Numbered from the stretch's first letter, positions 17,812 through 27,908 are shown. The stretch is DNA of 64,000 nt from UBA1361 sp041656375 (GCA_964410505.1 CAYPGR010000005.1:1-64000); one strand, 5' to 3'. Notes: generated from the letters alone by a model not told the origin. Made by a program: numbers and translations.

Positions 17812-19174
17812 TGCGTCTAATTTCGTTTCTAAAAACACTCTCATATTGAGGGTCAAAGCGTAGATAAAAGGTCTTTTCATTACGGAGAATGACCTGACCG
17901 GGTAAAGGGCCTTTTTTAATTGTTTTAACAGGGATATAGCTAACTTCACCATCGATTTTTTTGGATAAATAAAGCGCTAGTTGACCACAAAATTCAAGGA
18001 CATCTTTTTGGTGATTTGATCCGGTGATAATGATATGCGCTCCTGGTGCATTTTTAATGTGCATAAAGGTGTCTGTTTTGCGTGCTATTTTATGGGTTAA
18101 GTGATCGTTTTGTTGATTGTTTTTACCGAATAAAATTCGAGTATTTTTGTAATCAATAAAATAAGGATTGAGCTTTGTGATTAATTCTCTTTTAGCTTTA
18201 GTTTTGATTAAACCAAGTTCATTGTAAATTGCCATCATGTCTTCATGTGAGGGTTGTTGTGCGACTTGATTTTGGATGGTTTCAAGATAGAAGATTTGAT
18301 TTTCTACTTCTAAAATTCGTGTCTTCAGTATCTCTTCTGATTTTTTTAGTTTCTTGGCTTTTTTAAACAGTAGATCCGCATTTTGAATCGCATTTAACCT
18401 GGCGTCAACAGGAATCATTTCTCCATCAATTTGCACTGTTTCACCTAAAATAGCAGGTTTATGCATGAGTAAAAGGTTGGCGTGCTGATATAAAAGTGGC
18501 ATTTCGGAGAGTTTCAATAAATCATTTTTATAGTTTGTGATTAGTCTATTTAACTTCTTGGTTGTGACCTTTAAGTAGGCGATAAGTGGGTCATAATTTT
18601 GTTTAAAGATAAGCGCTTTATAGTCTTTAAGATATGCCTCATAAAAGTCTATGGGGGACGCTTTAACTTCGTTTTGTTCCCGGATGTTTTCGGGTGCTTC
18701 ATAGAAGGAACCTTTTTGGATGAGGCGGTCACTTTGCGAGGAACTTGGATAGCGGAAGGCACTAAGGATCAAGTTATCGGTATTGATTAATAGACATTGT
18801 GGTTGCGTCGGTATGAGTTCAATGACAAGTGATACAATTTCGATGTCTAGAAGGTTATTTCTTCGTGCGAAATCTAGTTTAATAATTGCATCGTTATTAA
18901 CTAGATTAAATGCGACAAGACGACCACTTAAATGTTGGCGAAGCTCGATGGCAAAAGCCCGTAGTGCACCGCCGCCCGGAAACTCGTTAATATCGACATT
19001 AAGTGCAATAAATGGAGTGCGATTATTTAATGAAAAGAAAAGATTTTGGCCTTGACTAAACTCCAAAACAAAATCTGCCGCGCTCAGTTGTCGTACTTTG
19101 TCTAAAAATAAATTTGATTTCTTTTGAAGCTGAGCAATGATGGTTTCTAAATCATGTGGATACATTCTTTGCAT
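17804..19174 (-). CDS. rqcH: RqcH/NFACT ribosome quality-control protein
   Basis: The 456-residue protein has an NFACT-N domain at its start, a coiled-coil middle (about residues 270-330) and a C-terminal NFACT-R domain with RKTDTFMHIKNAPGAHIII, the DUF814 core. RqcH binds obstructed 50S subunits and adds alanine tails to stalled chains. It is about 110 residues shorter than the Bacillus protein, with the coiled coil reduced. Its place upstream of gmk, on the opposite strand, resembles the yloA-gmk neighbourhood of Bacillus. The start is leaderless: TAGAAT ends six bases before ATG 19174. Confidence 0.88.
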   Translation of the reverse strand: MQRMYPHDLETIIAQLQKKSNLFLDKVRQLSAADFVLEFSQGQNLFFSLNNRTPFIALNVDINEFPGGGALRAFAIELRQHLSGRLVAFNLVNNDAIIKLDFARRNNLLDIEIVSLVIELIPTQPQCLLINTDNLILSAFRYPSSSQSDRLIQKGSFYEAPENIREQNEVKASPIDFYEAYLKDYKALIFKQNYDPLIAYLKVTTKKLNRLITNYKNDLLKLSEMPLLYQHANLLLMHKPAILGETVQIDGEMIPVDARLNAIQNADLLFKKAKKLKKSEEILKTRILEVENQIFYLETIQNQVAQQPSHEDMMAIYNELGLIKTKAKRELITKLNPYFIDYKNTRILFGKNNQQNDHLTHKIARKTDTFMHIKNAPGAHIIITGSNHQKDVLEFCGQLALYLSKKIDGEVSYIPVKTIKKGPLPGQVILRNEKTFYLRFDPQYESVFRNEIRRIK

Positions 19175-19180
19175 GGATTA

Positions 19181-19186
19181 ATTCTA
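19181..19186 (-). promoter_or_regulatory. -10 box of rqcH, leaderless
   Basis: TAGAAT on the minus strand is followed by six bases and the rqcH ATG. No Shine-Dalgarno is visible. Confidence 0.5.
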
Positions 19187-19250
19187 CATCAAGTTTGTTA
19201 TTTATAAATAAATAAGATAAAATTAAGCCATCAATTTTAGGGAGAATAGC

Positions 19251-19823
19251 ATGAAAAAAGGCTTTATTGTATTAATTAGCGGTCCATCAGGAGTAGGGAA
19301 AGGAACCATCTTAACGCGGCTCCTCGAAGACCCACGTTTAAACTTAACTTTTAGCGTATCGATGACCACCCGAAAAAAACGTGAAAATGAAATTCATGGC
19401 AAACATTATTTTTTTGTGAGTCGTGATGAATTTGATGATAATATTAAACGGAACAATTTTTTAGAACACGCCACTTTTGTTGAAAATAGTTATGGTACCC
19501 CCAAAGACTATGTTTTTGAATTGCTAAATAAAGGTCATAATGTCTTAATTGAAATTGAAGTTAAAGGCGCGAAAATGCTTCTTGAAAATGTTTCACATAA
19601 GGATGTCATTTCCTTTTATATTGTCCCCCCATCAGTCGAGGATTTAATCAAACGACTTCGCAACCGTGGCACCGAAGATGAAGCAACGATTTTAAAGCGT
19701 GCCGCAAAATTTGAGGAAGAAGTGAAGTTTAAAGACCAATATCAACATATTATTGTTAATGATGACCTTGAAGTTGCAATTAGAGAAATCACCGATTTAA
19801 TTCAAAGACGGATGAAACAATAA
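19251..19823 (+). CDS. gmk: Guanylate kinase
   Basis: The 190-residue protein has the P-loop GPSGVGKGTI near residue 10, the GMP-binding segment SVSMTTRKKRENEIHGKHYFF and the lid region. It converts GMP to GDP. A Shine-Dalgarno (AGGGAG) sits eight bases upstream. It heads the conserved block gmk-priA-rsmB-rlmN-prpC-prkC-rsgA-rpe; the rpoZ and coaBC genes that often follow gmk in Bacillota are absent. Confidence 0.95.
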   Translation: MKKGFIVLISGPSGVGKGTILTRLLEDPRLNLTFSVSMTTRKKRENEIHGKHYFFVSRDEFDDNIKRNNFLEHATFVENSYGTPKDYVFELLNKGHNVLIEIEVKGAKMLLENVSHKDVISFYIVPPSVEDLIKRLRNRGTEDEATILKRAAKFEEEVKFKDQYQHIIVNDDLEVAIREITDLIQRRMKQ

Positions 19824-19827
19824 AAGA

Positions 19828-22017
19828 ATGAAAATTGTTGGTGTCCTGACCCAATATTCGAAACTTGATCGCCCTTTTACTTATTATTATGAAGGCGATG
19901 ATATTTTTGTTGGCGGCCGGGTACTGATTGGATTTAGAAACCGAGACATTGTTGGATATGTCGTATCAGTTGAAGCTACGAATTTGGCATTAGCGGAAGC
20001 GGAACAAAAACTTGGATTTAAGTTGACCAAAATTGATAAAATTCTTGATCAGGAGCCGCTTCTAACAACCGAATTAATGGCGCTTAGTGATATCGTTACC
20101 AGTTATTATTTGACGAGTAAAATTAGCGTCTTAAATGCGATGCTCCCTCCCTCTTTACGGCCTTCTAAGTCATCGTTAAATGCGCCCAAGATTGCAAAGC
20201 AAATAGTGGTTAAATTTAACCCCCTCTTTGAAGACTTTTCTAGATTGAAAGATCATGACCGATTACTTCTCAATGAAATTATTGTAAGAGGAAATATTGT
20301 ACGAACCTCAAAAAACAAAAATCAAATTGCACGCCTATTAGCAAATCAAGCGATTACGATTGAAGAACAAGAAAAATATCGTCTTAAATATGATCATTTT
20401 CCGCTTGAAAAGCCTAATACTCTAACCGTTAAACAACAAGAAGCAATCAATAAAATTCTTGAGGATCATCACGAAACTTTTTTACTCCACGGTGTAACCG
20501 GAAGCGGGAAAACAGAGGTTTATTTATCACTCGCGGCGCACTACTTAAAACAAAAAAAGCAAGTGCTGATTCTTGTTCCAGAAATCTCTTTAACTGGCAT
20601 GATGCTCGCTTCATTTTACCGCCGCTTTGGAAGTAAAATAGCCATTTTACATAGTGATTTAACGCCAGCCGAAAAATATGACGAATATCGAAAAATTAAT
20701 AAAGGTGACGTTGATATCGTCGTTGGGGCACGAAGTGCTATTTTTGCACCCCTGCAAAATCTTGGCCTCATTGTCATTGATGAAGAGCATTCGGAAAGTT
20801 ATAAACAAGATATCGCTCCTTTTTACCACGCTTTAGTTGTGGCCCAAATGCGCGCAAAATTTTTAAATACGAAAGTTGTGATTGGTAGTGCCACGCCGAG
20901 TATAGAAACCATGGCGCGAGCGCAAAAAGGGGTCTATGGTTATTATTTTCTTGAAGAACGCATTAATCAACAACCGCTTCCAGAAACGCGCATTATTAAT
21001 ATGTTGGATTATAAAAATGTCATGCCGAGTTCACCGTATATTTCAAAAGCTCTTTATCAAGCAATTAAGGATGCTCTTGATGCGAATACCCAAGTCATCC
21101 TACTCGTGAATCGACGCGGGTATGCTACCTATGTTAGCTGCCGCCATTGCGGAACCGTAAAAAAATGTCCAACCTGTGGCATTTCATTGACCTATCATAA
21201 GAAAGACCACCTTTTAAAATGCCATCATTGTGGCGTTGATTTTAATGTCAATGACCCGTGTGTAAAGTGCGAGATGAATGATTTTTCTTTTTCGGGTTTT
21301 GCAACGCAAAAGGCCGAAGAAGATATTAGCCAATTATTTCCAAAGGCGCGGGTTTTACGGCTTGACAGTGATGTCAGCCGCGCCGATAAAACGCCGCAAA
21401 AAGTGTTGAACCAATTCATGAATGATGAAGGTGATATCTTAATTGGGACCCAGATGGTCTCTAAGGGTCACGATTTCCCCCGTGTCAGTCTTGTCGGCGT
21501 CATCGGAACGGATGCCAACTTGGCGATTCCCTCGTTTCGAAGTAGCGAACGTACGTTTCAATTGATTACTCAAGCGATTGGACGCAGTGGCCGTGAGAAA
21601 ATTAAAGGTCAAGCCATTATTCAAACCATGATGCCTGAGCACTATGTCATTCAATTAGCGCAAAAGCAAGATTATGTGAAATTTTACGAGACGGAGCTAA
21701 GGCAACGCTATTACACCCAAAACCCACCCTTCTATTTTTTGCTTTCAATTACAATCAGTCATCAAGATGAATCAATTATTCGCGATACGATTCAAACTTT
21801 AAAGTATAATTTAAGTGCGGCTTTAGGGGAACATGGTATCGTGATTGGTCCAACCGCGACTTACTTCCCACAAAGTGGCAAGGCTTACAATGAAACGCTC
21901 ATTGTTAAATACAAGAATTACTTTAAGATAAAACCAATCTTAACCCAAACATTGCGCCCTTTTAAAGAGGAATCCGCGCTTTATGTCCATATTAATGTCG
22001 ATCCATTTGATATATAG
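19828..22017 (+). CDS. priA: Primosomal protein N', replication restart helicase
   Basis: The 729-residue protein has the N-terminal DNA-binding domain, a helicase core with Walker A HGVTGSGKTEVYL near residue 220 and Walker B VIDEEHSESYKQD, and an intact zinc-binding insert with four CxxC pairs (CRHC, CPTC, CHHC, CVKC) near residues 430-485. PriA recognises stalled forks and reloads the replicative helicase. It starts five bases after gmk and is probably translated with it; no strong Shine-Dalgarno is evident. Confidence 0.95.
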   Translation: MKIVGVLTQYSKLDRPFTYYYEGDDIFVGGRVLIGFRNRDIVGYVVSVEATNLALAEAEQKLGFKLTKIDKILDQEPLLTTELMALSDIVTSYYLTSKISVLNAMLPPSLRPSKSSLNAPKIAKQIVVKFNPLFEDFSRLKDHDRLLLNEIIVRGNIVRTSKNKNQIARLLANQAITIEEQEKYRLKYDHFPLEKPNTLTVKQQEAINKILEDHHETFLLHGVTGSGKTEVYLSLAAHYLKQKKQVLILVPEISLTGMMLASFYRRFGSKIAILHSDLTPAEKYDEYRKINKGDVDIVVGARSAIFAPLQNLGLIVIDEEHSESYKQDIAPFYHALVVAQMRAKFLNTKVVIGSATPSIETMARAQKGVYGYYFLEERINQQPLPETRIINMLDYKNVMPSSPYISKALYQAIKDALDANTQVILLVNRRGYATYVSCRHCGTVKKCPTCGISLTYHKKDHLLKCHHCGVDFNVNDPCVKCEMNDFSFSGFATQKAEEDISQLFPKARVLRLDSDVSRADKTPQKVLNQFMNDEGDILIGTQMVSKGHDFPRVSLVGVIGTDANLAIPSFRSSERTFQLITQAIGRSGREKIKGQAIIQTMMPEHYVIQLAQKQDYVKFYETELRQRYYTQNPPFYFLLSITISHQDESIIRDTIQTLKYNLSAALGEHGIVIGPTATYFPQSGKAYNETLIVKYKNYFKIKPILTQTLRPFKEESALYVHINVDPFDI

Positions 22018-22032
22018 AAAGGAGATTTATCA

Positions 22033-22449
22033 ATGATTATTATTAAAATTTATTCGCAAGATATGTATGTTGCATCAGAAGTGAGCATGAAACATGCTAA
22101 AAGTATCGCCTCGCTCTTAAAAGTGAAGGATACTGAACTCTTCTTTGTTGGCAGTGAAGGCACCCTGATTGCCGAAGGGGTCGACCAAGTCAGTTGGTTT
22201 ACTTATTTAGAAGTCAGTTTACCAGAATCGAAAAAACCAATGAAAGACGAACTCAATGTCTTACTTCACGACATCTTCACCAATTACGGGGTTCATCTCA
22301 TGATTAAATATGATTTTTATCGTGAAGAAAATGTCGTGATGATGTTAAATCCTGATTTTAAAGTCTTTAACCAAACAATGGTAGATGTCATTTCAAACGA
22401 TAACTATTATCTTGACGATGAAGATGAGGTAGAAAATTGGGATGAATAA
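22033..22449 (+). CDS. Small protein, possibly DUF1904/MIF-like
   Basis: The 138-residue acidic protein has a clear Shine-Dalgarno (AAAGGAG) eight bases upstream. Its order of segments (FFVGSEGTLIAEG, SWFTYLEVSLPE, then an amphipathic helix and VHLMIKYDFYREENVVMM) resembles DUF1904 proteins, which have a tautomerase-like fold and no known function; this match is from memory and tentative. It stands where def and fmt are usually found between priA and rsmB. The C-terminus is strongly acidic (DDEDEVENWDE). Confidence 0.6.
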   Translation: MIIIKIYSQDMYVASEVSMKHAKSIASLLKVKDTELFFVGSEGTLIAEGVDQVSWFTYLEVSLPESKKPMKDELNVLLHDIFTNYGVHLMIKYDFYREENVVMMLNPDFKVFNQTMVDVISNDNYYLDDEDEVENWDE

Positions 22450-22485
22450 CAAGTTTCTAATAAATTAGAAGATATTCGTTCCCGG

Positions 22486-22494
22486 TGGTATAAT
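22486..22494 (+). promoter_or_regulatory. Extended -10 promoter of the rsmB-like gene
   Basis: TGG-TATAAT lies 17 bases before the ATG, which also has a Shine-Dalgarno (AGGAAA). A perfect inverted repeat, TTCTAATAAATTAGAA at 22455-22470, sits just upstream, where a -35 or a regulator site would be. Confidence 0.5.
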
Positions 22495-22511
22495 AAATCT
22501 GGTAGGAAATT

Positions 22512-23723
22512 ATGATAAAACACATTATTGACACAACGCTAAAAATTATGGAGGGAACCCTTCCATACCAAGTCTTTACGAAAGAATTAAGCCAATCTGC
22601 GGATTTTAAAGAAGAAGAAAAGCAAGTGATTCGGACACTCGTTAATGGCTTACTTAATCGCTATTTTCGCTATTATTACTCGCTGACTTGTGGCGGAGGC
22701 GTTACGCTTTCCAAAGTCGAGGTTTTAGCCCTCAGTCTTTTCAGTTTTAATATTGAAAAAAATGTCATGAAGATGTCTTACGAAGACTTAATTAGTGCAC
22801 TACCAACCGATGTTCAAATTAAACTGGAACGTGACTATCCACCAACAAGTTTTCCAATTAAAATCCCGGCTTTTGATCGTAATGAAGATTTAGCGCTATC
22901 ATATGCCGCCCGTTTTAGTGTTCCGTTTTATTTGATTGAGCAATTAATTAACGATGTCGGTAAGAAGAATATCTTGAAATTTTTATCAAAAAGACCCCAA
23001 GATTTAACGGGTTTAATTAATGAAAGTTTAATAACTAGTGAGCAATTCTTTAGTGAAAACAAAGATTTTGTAAAAGCAGATAAACCGAATCAATTTATCT
23101 ATCAAGGTGCTGACTTTATCAAAAAGACCGCCGTTTATGGCGACAACAAAATTATTCTTTCTTCACAAAGTCTTTTAGATATTGCCGATGTGATTCGCCA
23201 TATCAACCCAAAAAGTATGTTATTCGTGCAACATGAAGATACATCGCTTATTTTGCTGATTTCGATTCTTTATCCACAAATTGCGATTCATTATACGGCG
23301 GTTGATGCTAAATCAAAGTTTATTTTGCAACATCTTGTGCGGAAATTTAATCTTAAAAATGTCACGTATGTGAATCATATTGCCCAAACCTACGACCTTG
23401 TGATGACGACCCTTTCCAGCTCAAATGTGAACGGGAATATCCGTCATCGTGATTTCTATTTCCGACTACCTGAAGATTTAAGTATCTTTGCGGAAAAATC
23501 AAAAAATGAATTGAGTGCGATCAAAGATTATGTGAATGAAAAAGGTTCATTGATCTTTACTGTGACCACTGCCCTCCGTGCTGAGACCCATTACCAAGCG
23601 TTAAGTTTTATTCATGAGAATCCGGAATTTATTCTTGAACGGGAAAAACAATTCTACCACTTTAACGAATTGCATGAGACGGTTTACTATGCCCTCTTCA
23701 AGAAAGGTTCCAATGACAACTAA
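22512..23723 (+). CDS. rsmB: RsmB-like protein that has lost its methyltransferase motifs
   Basis: Length (403 residues), position between priA and rlmN, an N-terminal NusB-like helical domain and the general order of the C-terminal half all identify an RsmB (16S rRNA m5C967 methyltransferase) descendant. The active-site motifs have decayed: the SAM-binding AxPGGKT site is replaced by FVQHEDTS, the DAPCSG motif by TTLSSSNV and the catalytic TC motif by TVTTA. Surrounding sequence still aligns (AVDAKSKFILQHL, IRHRDFYFRL, NEKGSLIF). The reading frame is intact, so the protein is probably kept for a non-catalytic role such as RNA or ribosome binding. Confidence 0.82.
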   Translation: MIKHIIDTTLKIMEGTLPYQVFTKELSQSADFKEEEKQVIRTLVNGLLNRYFRYYYSLTCGGGVTLSKVEVLALSLFSFNIEKNVMKMSYEDLISALPTDVQIKLERDYPPTSFPIKIPAFDRNEDLALSYAARFSVPFYLIEQLINDVGKKNILKFLSKRPQDLTGLINESLITSEQFFSENKDFVKADKPNQFIYQGADFIKKTAVYGDNKIILSSQSLLDIADVIRHINPKSMLFVQHEDTSLILLISILYPQIAIHYTAVDAKSKFILQHLVRKFNLKNVTYVNHIAQTYDLVMTTLSSSNVNGNIRHRDFYFRLPEDLSIFAEKSKNELSAIKDYVNEKGSLIFTVTTALRAETHYQALSFIHENPEFILEREKQFYHFNELHETVYYALFKKGSNDN

Positions 23724-24777
23724 ATTAAATTTTTATAACTTTTCATTACCCAAACTTCAAACATATTTAAGTGAAAATGGGTTTAAAAAATTCAGCGCTA
23801 CCCAAGCATTTGAATGGGTGTATTTAAAAGGGATTCGTGACTTTAACGTCATGTCGAATTTAGCGCTTGCTGTTCGTGATTTTATGAACGACACATTTGA
23901 ATTTATCTTACCAACGATCGATCAAAAACATATGAGCGATGATGGCACGATTAAGTTACTCGTTAAGCTTACTGACGGTAATCTCGTTGAAACGGTCTTG
24001 ATGCGTTACAGCTATGGCAACGTTGTATGTGTGACAACCCAAGTCGGTTGTAATATGGGCTGCAAGTTTTGTGCCTCAGGGCTTTTAAAAAAGAAACGTG
24101 ATTTAACCGCCGGTGAAATGCTTGGCCAAGTCTTGCTCATGAATGATTTATTAAAATCAATGGGAGAAACTAAACTAACCTCCCATGTCGTTTTAATGGG
24201 CATTGGTGAACCTTTTGATAACTTTGTCAACATCATCGATTTTATTGATTTACTAAATAATCCTAAATCCCTGGAAATCGGTGCGCGTCATATTACCGTA
24301 TCAACCTGTGGTTTGGTGCCTAAGATTAAAGAATTCGCTGATCTTAAACTCCAAGTGAAGTTAGCGATATCCTTACATGCACCGACTGACGAAAAACGTA
24401 ACCAAATTATGCCCATAAATAAGGCATATCCGTTAAAAGAAGTGATTGCCGCTGTGAAGTATTATGAAAATAAGACCAATAAACGCATTACTTACGAGTA
24501 CATCATGCTGAAAGACTTTAACGATGGGGTTGAAGATGCTCATGAACTTGCCCGTCTTGTCAAAGGAACAAATGGGTTTGTTAATCTTATCCCTTATAAT
24601 CCCGTTAATGAACACGATTTTGCACGTAGTCCACGGGACCGGACCTATATTTTTGCTAACACCCTAAAAAAGCTTGGGGTTCAAACAACCATTCGCAAAG
24701 AATTTGGCAATGATATTGACGCAGCTTGCGGTCAATTACGCGCCAAAGAGGAAAGCAAACGTGGCCACGACCGTTAA
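23713..24777 (+). CDS. rlmN: Dual-specificity 23S rRNA/tRNA adenine C2 methyltransferase, radical SAM
   Basis: The start at ATG 23713 is set by AAAGG five bases upstream and overlaps rsmB by 11 bases. The 354-residue protein has the radical-SAM cluster motif CNMGCKFC, the MGIGEPFDN segment and the C-terminal reactive cysteine in DIDAACGQLRAK. It methylates A2503 of 23S rRNA and A37 of some tRNAs. Unlike its upstream neighbour it keeps all catalytic residues. Confidence 0.95.
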   Translation: MTTKLNFYNFSLPKLQTYLSENGFKKFSATQAFEWVYLKGIRDFNVMSNLALAVRDFMNDTFEFILPTIDQKHMSDDGTIKLLVKLTDGNLVETVLMRYSYGNVVCVTTQVGCNMGCKFCASGLLKKKRDLTAGEMLGQVLLMNDLLKSMGETKLTSHVVLMGIGEPFDNFVNIIDFIDLLNNPKSLEIGARHITVSTCGLVPKIKEFADLKLQVKLAISLHAPTDEKRNQIMPINKAYPLKEVIAAVKYYENKTNKRITYEYIMLKDFNDGVEDAHELARLVKGTNGFVNLIPYNPVNEHDFARSPRDRTYIFANTLKKLGVQTTIRKEFGNDIDAACGQLRAKEESKRGHDR

Positions 24778-25513
24778 AGGAAGTTTTGCTGCTAATAGTG
24801 ACCGCGGGTTGGTTCGGCTTCACAATGAAGATCGGGCGGCGGTCTTATTAAATCAGAAGGGGGACCTTCTTTTTGTTGTATGCGATGGTCTGGGGGGACA
24901 CAATAAAGGTGATTTTGCCTCTAAATTAGCGATTGATATGCTCATGACGGCTTTTGCAAATAATCAAGGTTTTTGGACGACCGGCAGCATTAAACGGTTT
25001 TTTGGCAAACATATACGGGCCATTAACAAAGCCATTTTTGATGAAAGTATGCTCGCCAGTGATATGTCCAATATGTCTACGACTTTAAATGCGGTGGTCT
25101 TAACCCGCAGTAAACTCGTGAATGTTAACATTGGTGATTCCCGTTTTTATTTGGCGACTGATGACGATTTAATTCAAATTAGCGAAGATCAAACCGTTGT
25201 CAGCTATCTTGTGAAAACGAATCAAATAACCGAAGCAGAAGCGCTAACGCATCCCAAACGTCACATGCTCACAAATGCCCTCGGCACGATGCCGACTGTA
25301 ACCTTTGATTTCAAAAAAGTAATATATCGAGGCGAAAAAATATTGCTCTGTAGTGATGGTCTTTATAATATGCTTGATAAAGAAGACATTTTAGGGGTTC
25401 TTAATACGACCCAAAAAGTCGACTCAAAAGTAGAAGCCCTCATTGCCCTCGCAAATAACCGTGGGGGTGCCGACAATATTGGGATTGCCTTATGGGAGCC
25501 AGATTATGATTAG
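24761..25513 (+). CDS. prpC: PP2C-type serine/threonine phosphatase
   Basis: I choose GTG 24761, seven bases after AGAGGAA; it overlaps rlmN by 17 bases. The 250-residue protein has all PP2C metal-site motifs: RLHNEDRAAV, FVVCDGLGGHNKGD, LCSDGLYNML and GGADNIGIA. It removes phosphate from targets of the partner kinase encoded next. Cytoplasmic, with no membrane segment. Confidence 0.93.
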   Translation: MATTVKGSFAANSDRGLVRLHNEDRAAVLLNQKGDLLFVVCDGLGGHNKGDFASKLAIDMLMTAFANNQGFWTTGSIKRFFGKHIRAINKAIFDESMLASDMSNMSTTLNAVVLTRSKLVNVNIGDSRFYLATDDDLIQISEDQTVVSYLVKTNQITEAEALTHPKRHMLTNALGTMPTVTFDFKKVIYRGEKILLCSDGLYNMLDKEDILGVLNTTQKVDSKVEALIALANNRGGADNIGIALWEPDYD

Positions 25514-26393
25514 AATTGGTGATTTAATTGACAACCGCTACCGGATTGTTAGCTTGCTTGGCGAAGGCGGCATGGGCACGGTTTATGAAGCCGTTGATAT
25601 CATTACGAAACGGAATGTTGCGTTAAAGTTTTTAAAACCGACTGTGGCTCGTGATAAAGTGAATCTCGCTCGTTTTGAAATTGAAGCAAAAGCCACTGCA
25701 ACTTTAAATCATCCGAATATTGTTCGCGTAATCAGTGTCGGGAAATATGAAAATTTACCCTATATGGTCAATGAACTCATTGTCGGACAAAACCTAGAAG
25801 ATGAACTGCATATTCGGGGCCGCTATACTTTTCTTGAAGCAGCCGATATTATTGATCAACTTTGTAACGCCATTAGCCTTGCACATAAAAATGGGGTTAT
25901 CCACCGTGATATTAAGCCCAGTAATATTTATATTACAAAAGAAGGGCTTGTTAAACTCGGCGACTTCGGAATTGCCCGGTATTCTGATTCAAAACGCGTC
26001 ACCAGTAATACTAATATTGTGGGTAGTGCTCATTATTTAGCGCCTGAAGTATGTAAAGGAGGCGAATCATCACCACGAAGTGATATCTATGCCTTAGGTA
26101 TTAATCTATTTGAACTCATTACCGGTCATGTCCCGTTTGATGGTGATTCGAATGTGGCGATTGCTGTTAAACAGATCAAAGAAAAGTTTCCAAGTCCCCG
26201 AAAATATAATAAAAATACCCCGAAAGCCCTTGAAGCGATTATCAAAAAATGTTGTAAAAAGAATCCGCGTGATCGTTATGAAAGTGTCGATATACTACAA
26301 GCTGATATTTTAAAATTAAAAGCGAATCCAAAAGCACTCAAACCACGGCAATCGATTTGGGTCAAATGGTTTGGATTTGCGGCGGAAGAATAA
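25506..26393 (+). CDS. prkC: PrkC-like serine/threonine kinase, kinase domain only
   Basis: The start (ATG 25506, MIRIGDLIDNRY) overlaps prpC by eight bases. The 295 residues make one Hanks-type kinase domain: LGEGGMGTVYEA loop, catalytic lysine in ALKFL, HRDIKPSN, DFGIA, and APE in LAPEVCKGG. Bacillus PrkC continues with a membrane helix and PASTA repeats that bind muropeptides; here the protein ends after a short basic tail, so it is soluble and cannot sense wall fragments in the usual way. This fits a wall-less or wall-poor host. Confidence 0.92.
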   Translation: MIRIGDLIDNRYRIVSLLGEGGMGTVYEAVDIITKRNVALKFLKPTVARDKVNLARFEIEAKATATLNHPNIVRVISVGKYENLPYMVNELIVGQNLEDELHIRGRYTFLEAADIIDQLCNAISLAHKNGVIHRDIKPSNIYITKEGLVKLGDFGIARYSDSKRVTSNTNIVGSAHYLAPEVCKGGESSPRSDIYALGINLFELITGHVPFDGDSNVAIAVKQIKEKFPSPRKYNKNTPKALEAIIKKCCKKNPRDRYESVDILQADILKLKANPKALKPRQSIWVKWFGFAAEE

Positions 26394-27250
26394 ATGCGTG
26401 GTCTTGTCGTTAATAAACAAAAGTCTTCTTTTATCGTTTTACATGATCATGTCACCTATGTTACGAAACCAAGTGGCAATTTAATTAAGTCACAACAACA
26501 TATTGTCGTCGGCGATTATGTCGAAATTGATATTGAAAATAACCTAATTGATAAACTTTATCCTCGCCATAATTTTTTAATTCGGCCCGCCATTGCCAAT
26601 GTCGATATTGTCCTCATTATTATGTCGATGGTCCAGCCCGATTTTAGTTTGTTTCTCGTTGAAAAATTCTTAAGTTACGCCAATTATGCCGAGGTTAAAC
26701 CGCTCGTCATCATAACCAAACAAGATAAAATGATCGATCAAACTTTATTAAATAATGTGCAAGATAGTTTAAGTAAACTAGGGGTAACAAGCTTTAGTGT
26801 GAATAATAAAACAGCGGAAGGAATTGACCAAGTCCGTGACTATTTACATGGTAAAGTCGTGGCTTTAATGGGCCAGTCTGGGGTTGGCAAATCAAGTTTT
26901 ATCAATGCCTTCACAGACTATGATCGGCTTGTTGGGAAATACGCCATCAATATTAATCGTGGTCGCCATGTGACCAAAGAAGTGATTATGTTGCCGTTTA
27001 ATGATGGCTTTATTGTCGACACACCAGGATTTTCATCTTTCGAGTTGCCTCTTTCAAAAGGAGACTTGGCTGAAAACTTCCCAGGTTTTAAAGCCTATAT
27101 TGGCAAATGCAAATTTAATGATTGTCTTCATCTCAATGAACATGGTTGTCAAGTCAAGTCAGCCGTGAAGAATGGCCTCATTAGTGCGGAAAGTTACCAA
27201 AATTATGTTACAATTAGTCAAGAATTAAAACTAGTTAGAGAGGATTATAA

Positions 27251-27254
<4 letters not shown>
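26394..27254 (+). CDS. rsgA: Small-subunit biogenesis GTPase
   Basis: The 286-residue protein has the N-terminal OB fold, a circularly permuted GTPase domain (TKQD as G4 before the P-loop GQSGVGKSSFINAF and DTPGFSSF) and the C-terminal zinc knuckle CKFNDCLHLNEHGC. RsgA checks the decoding centre of late 30S particles. Its ATG follows the prkC stop directly, and its end overlaps rpe by four bases. Confidence 0.95.
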
Positions 27255-27908
<654 letters not shown>

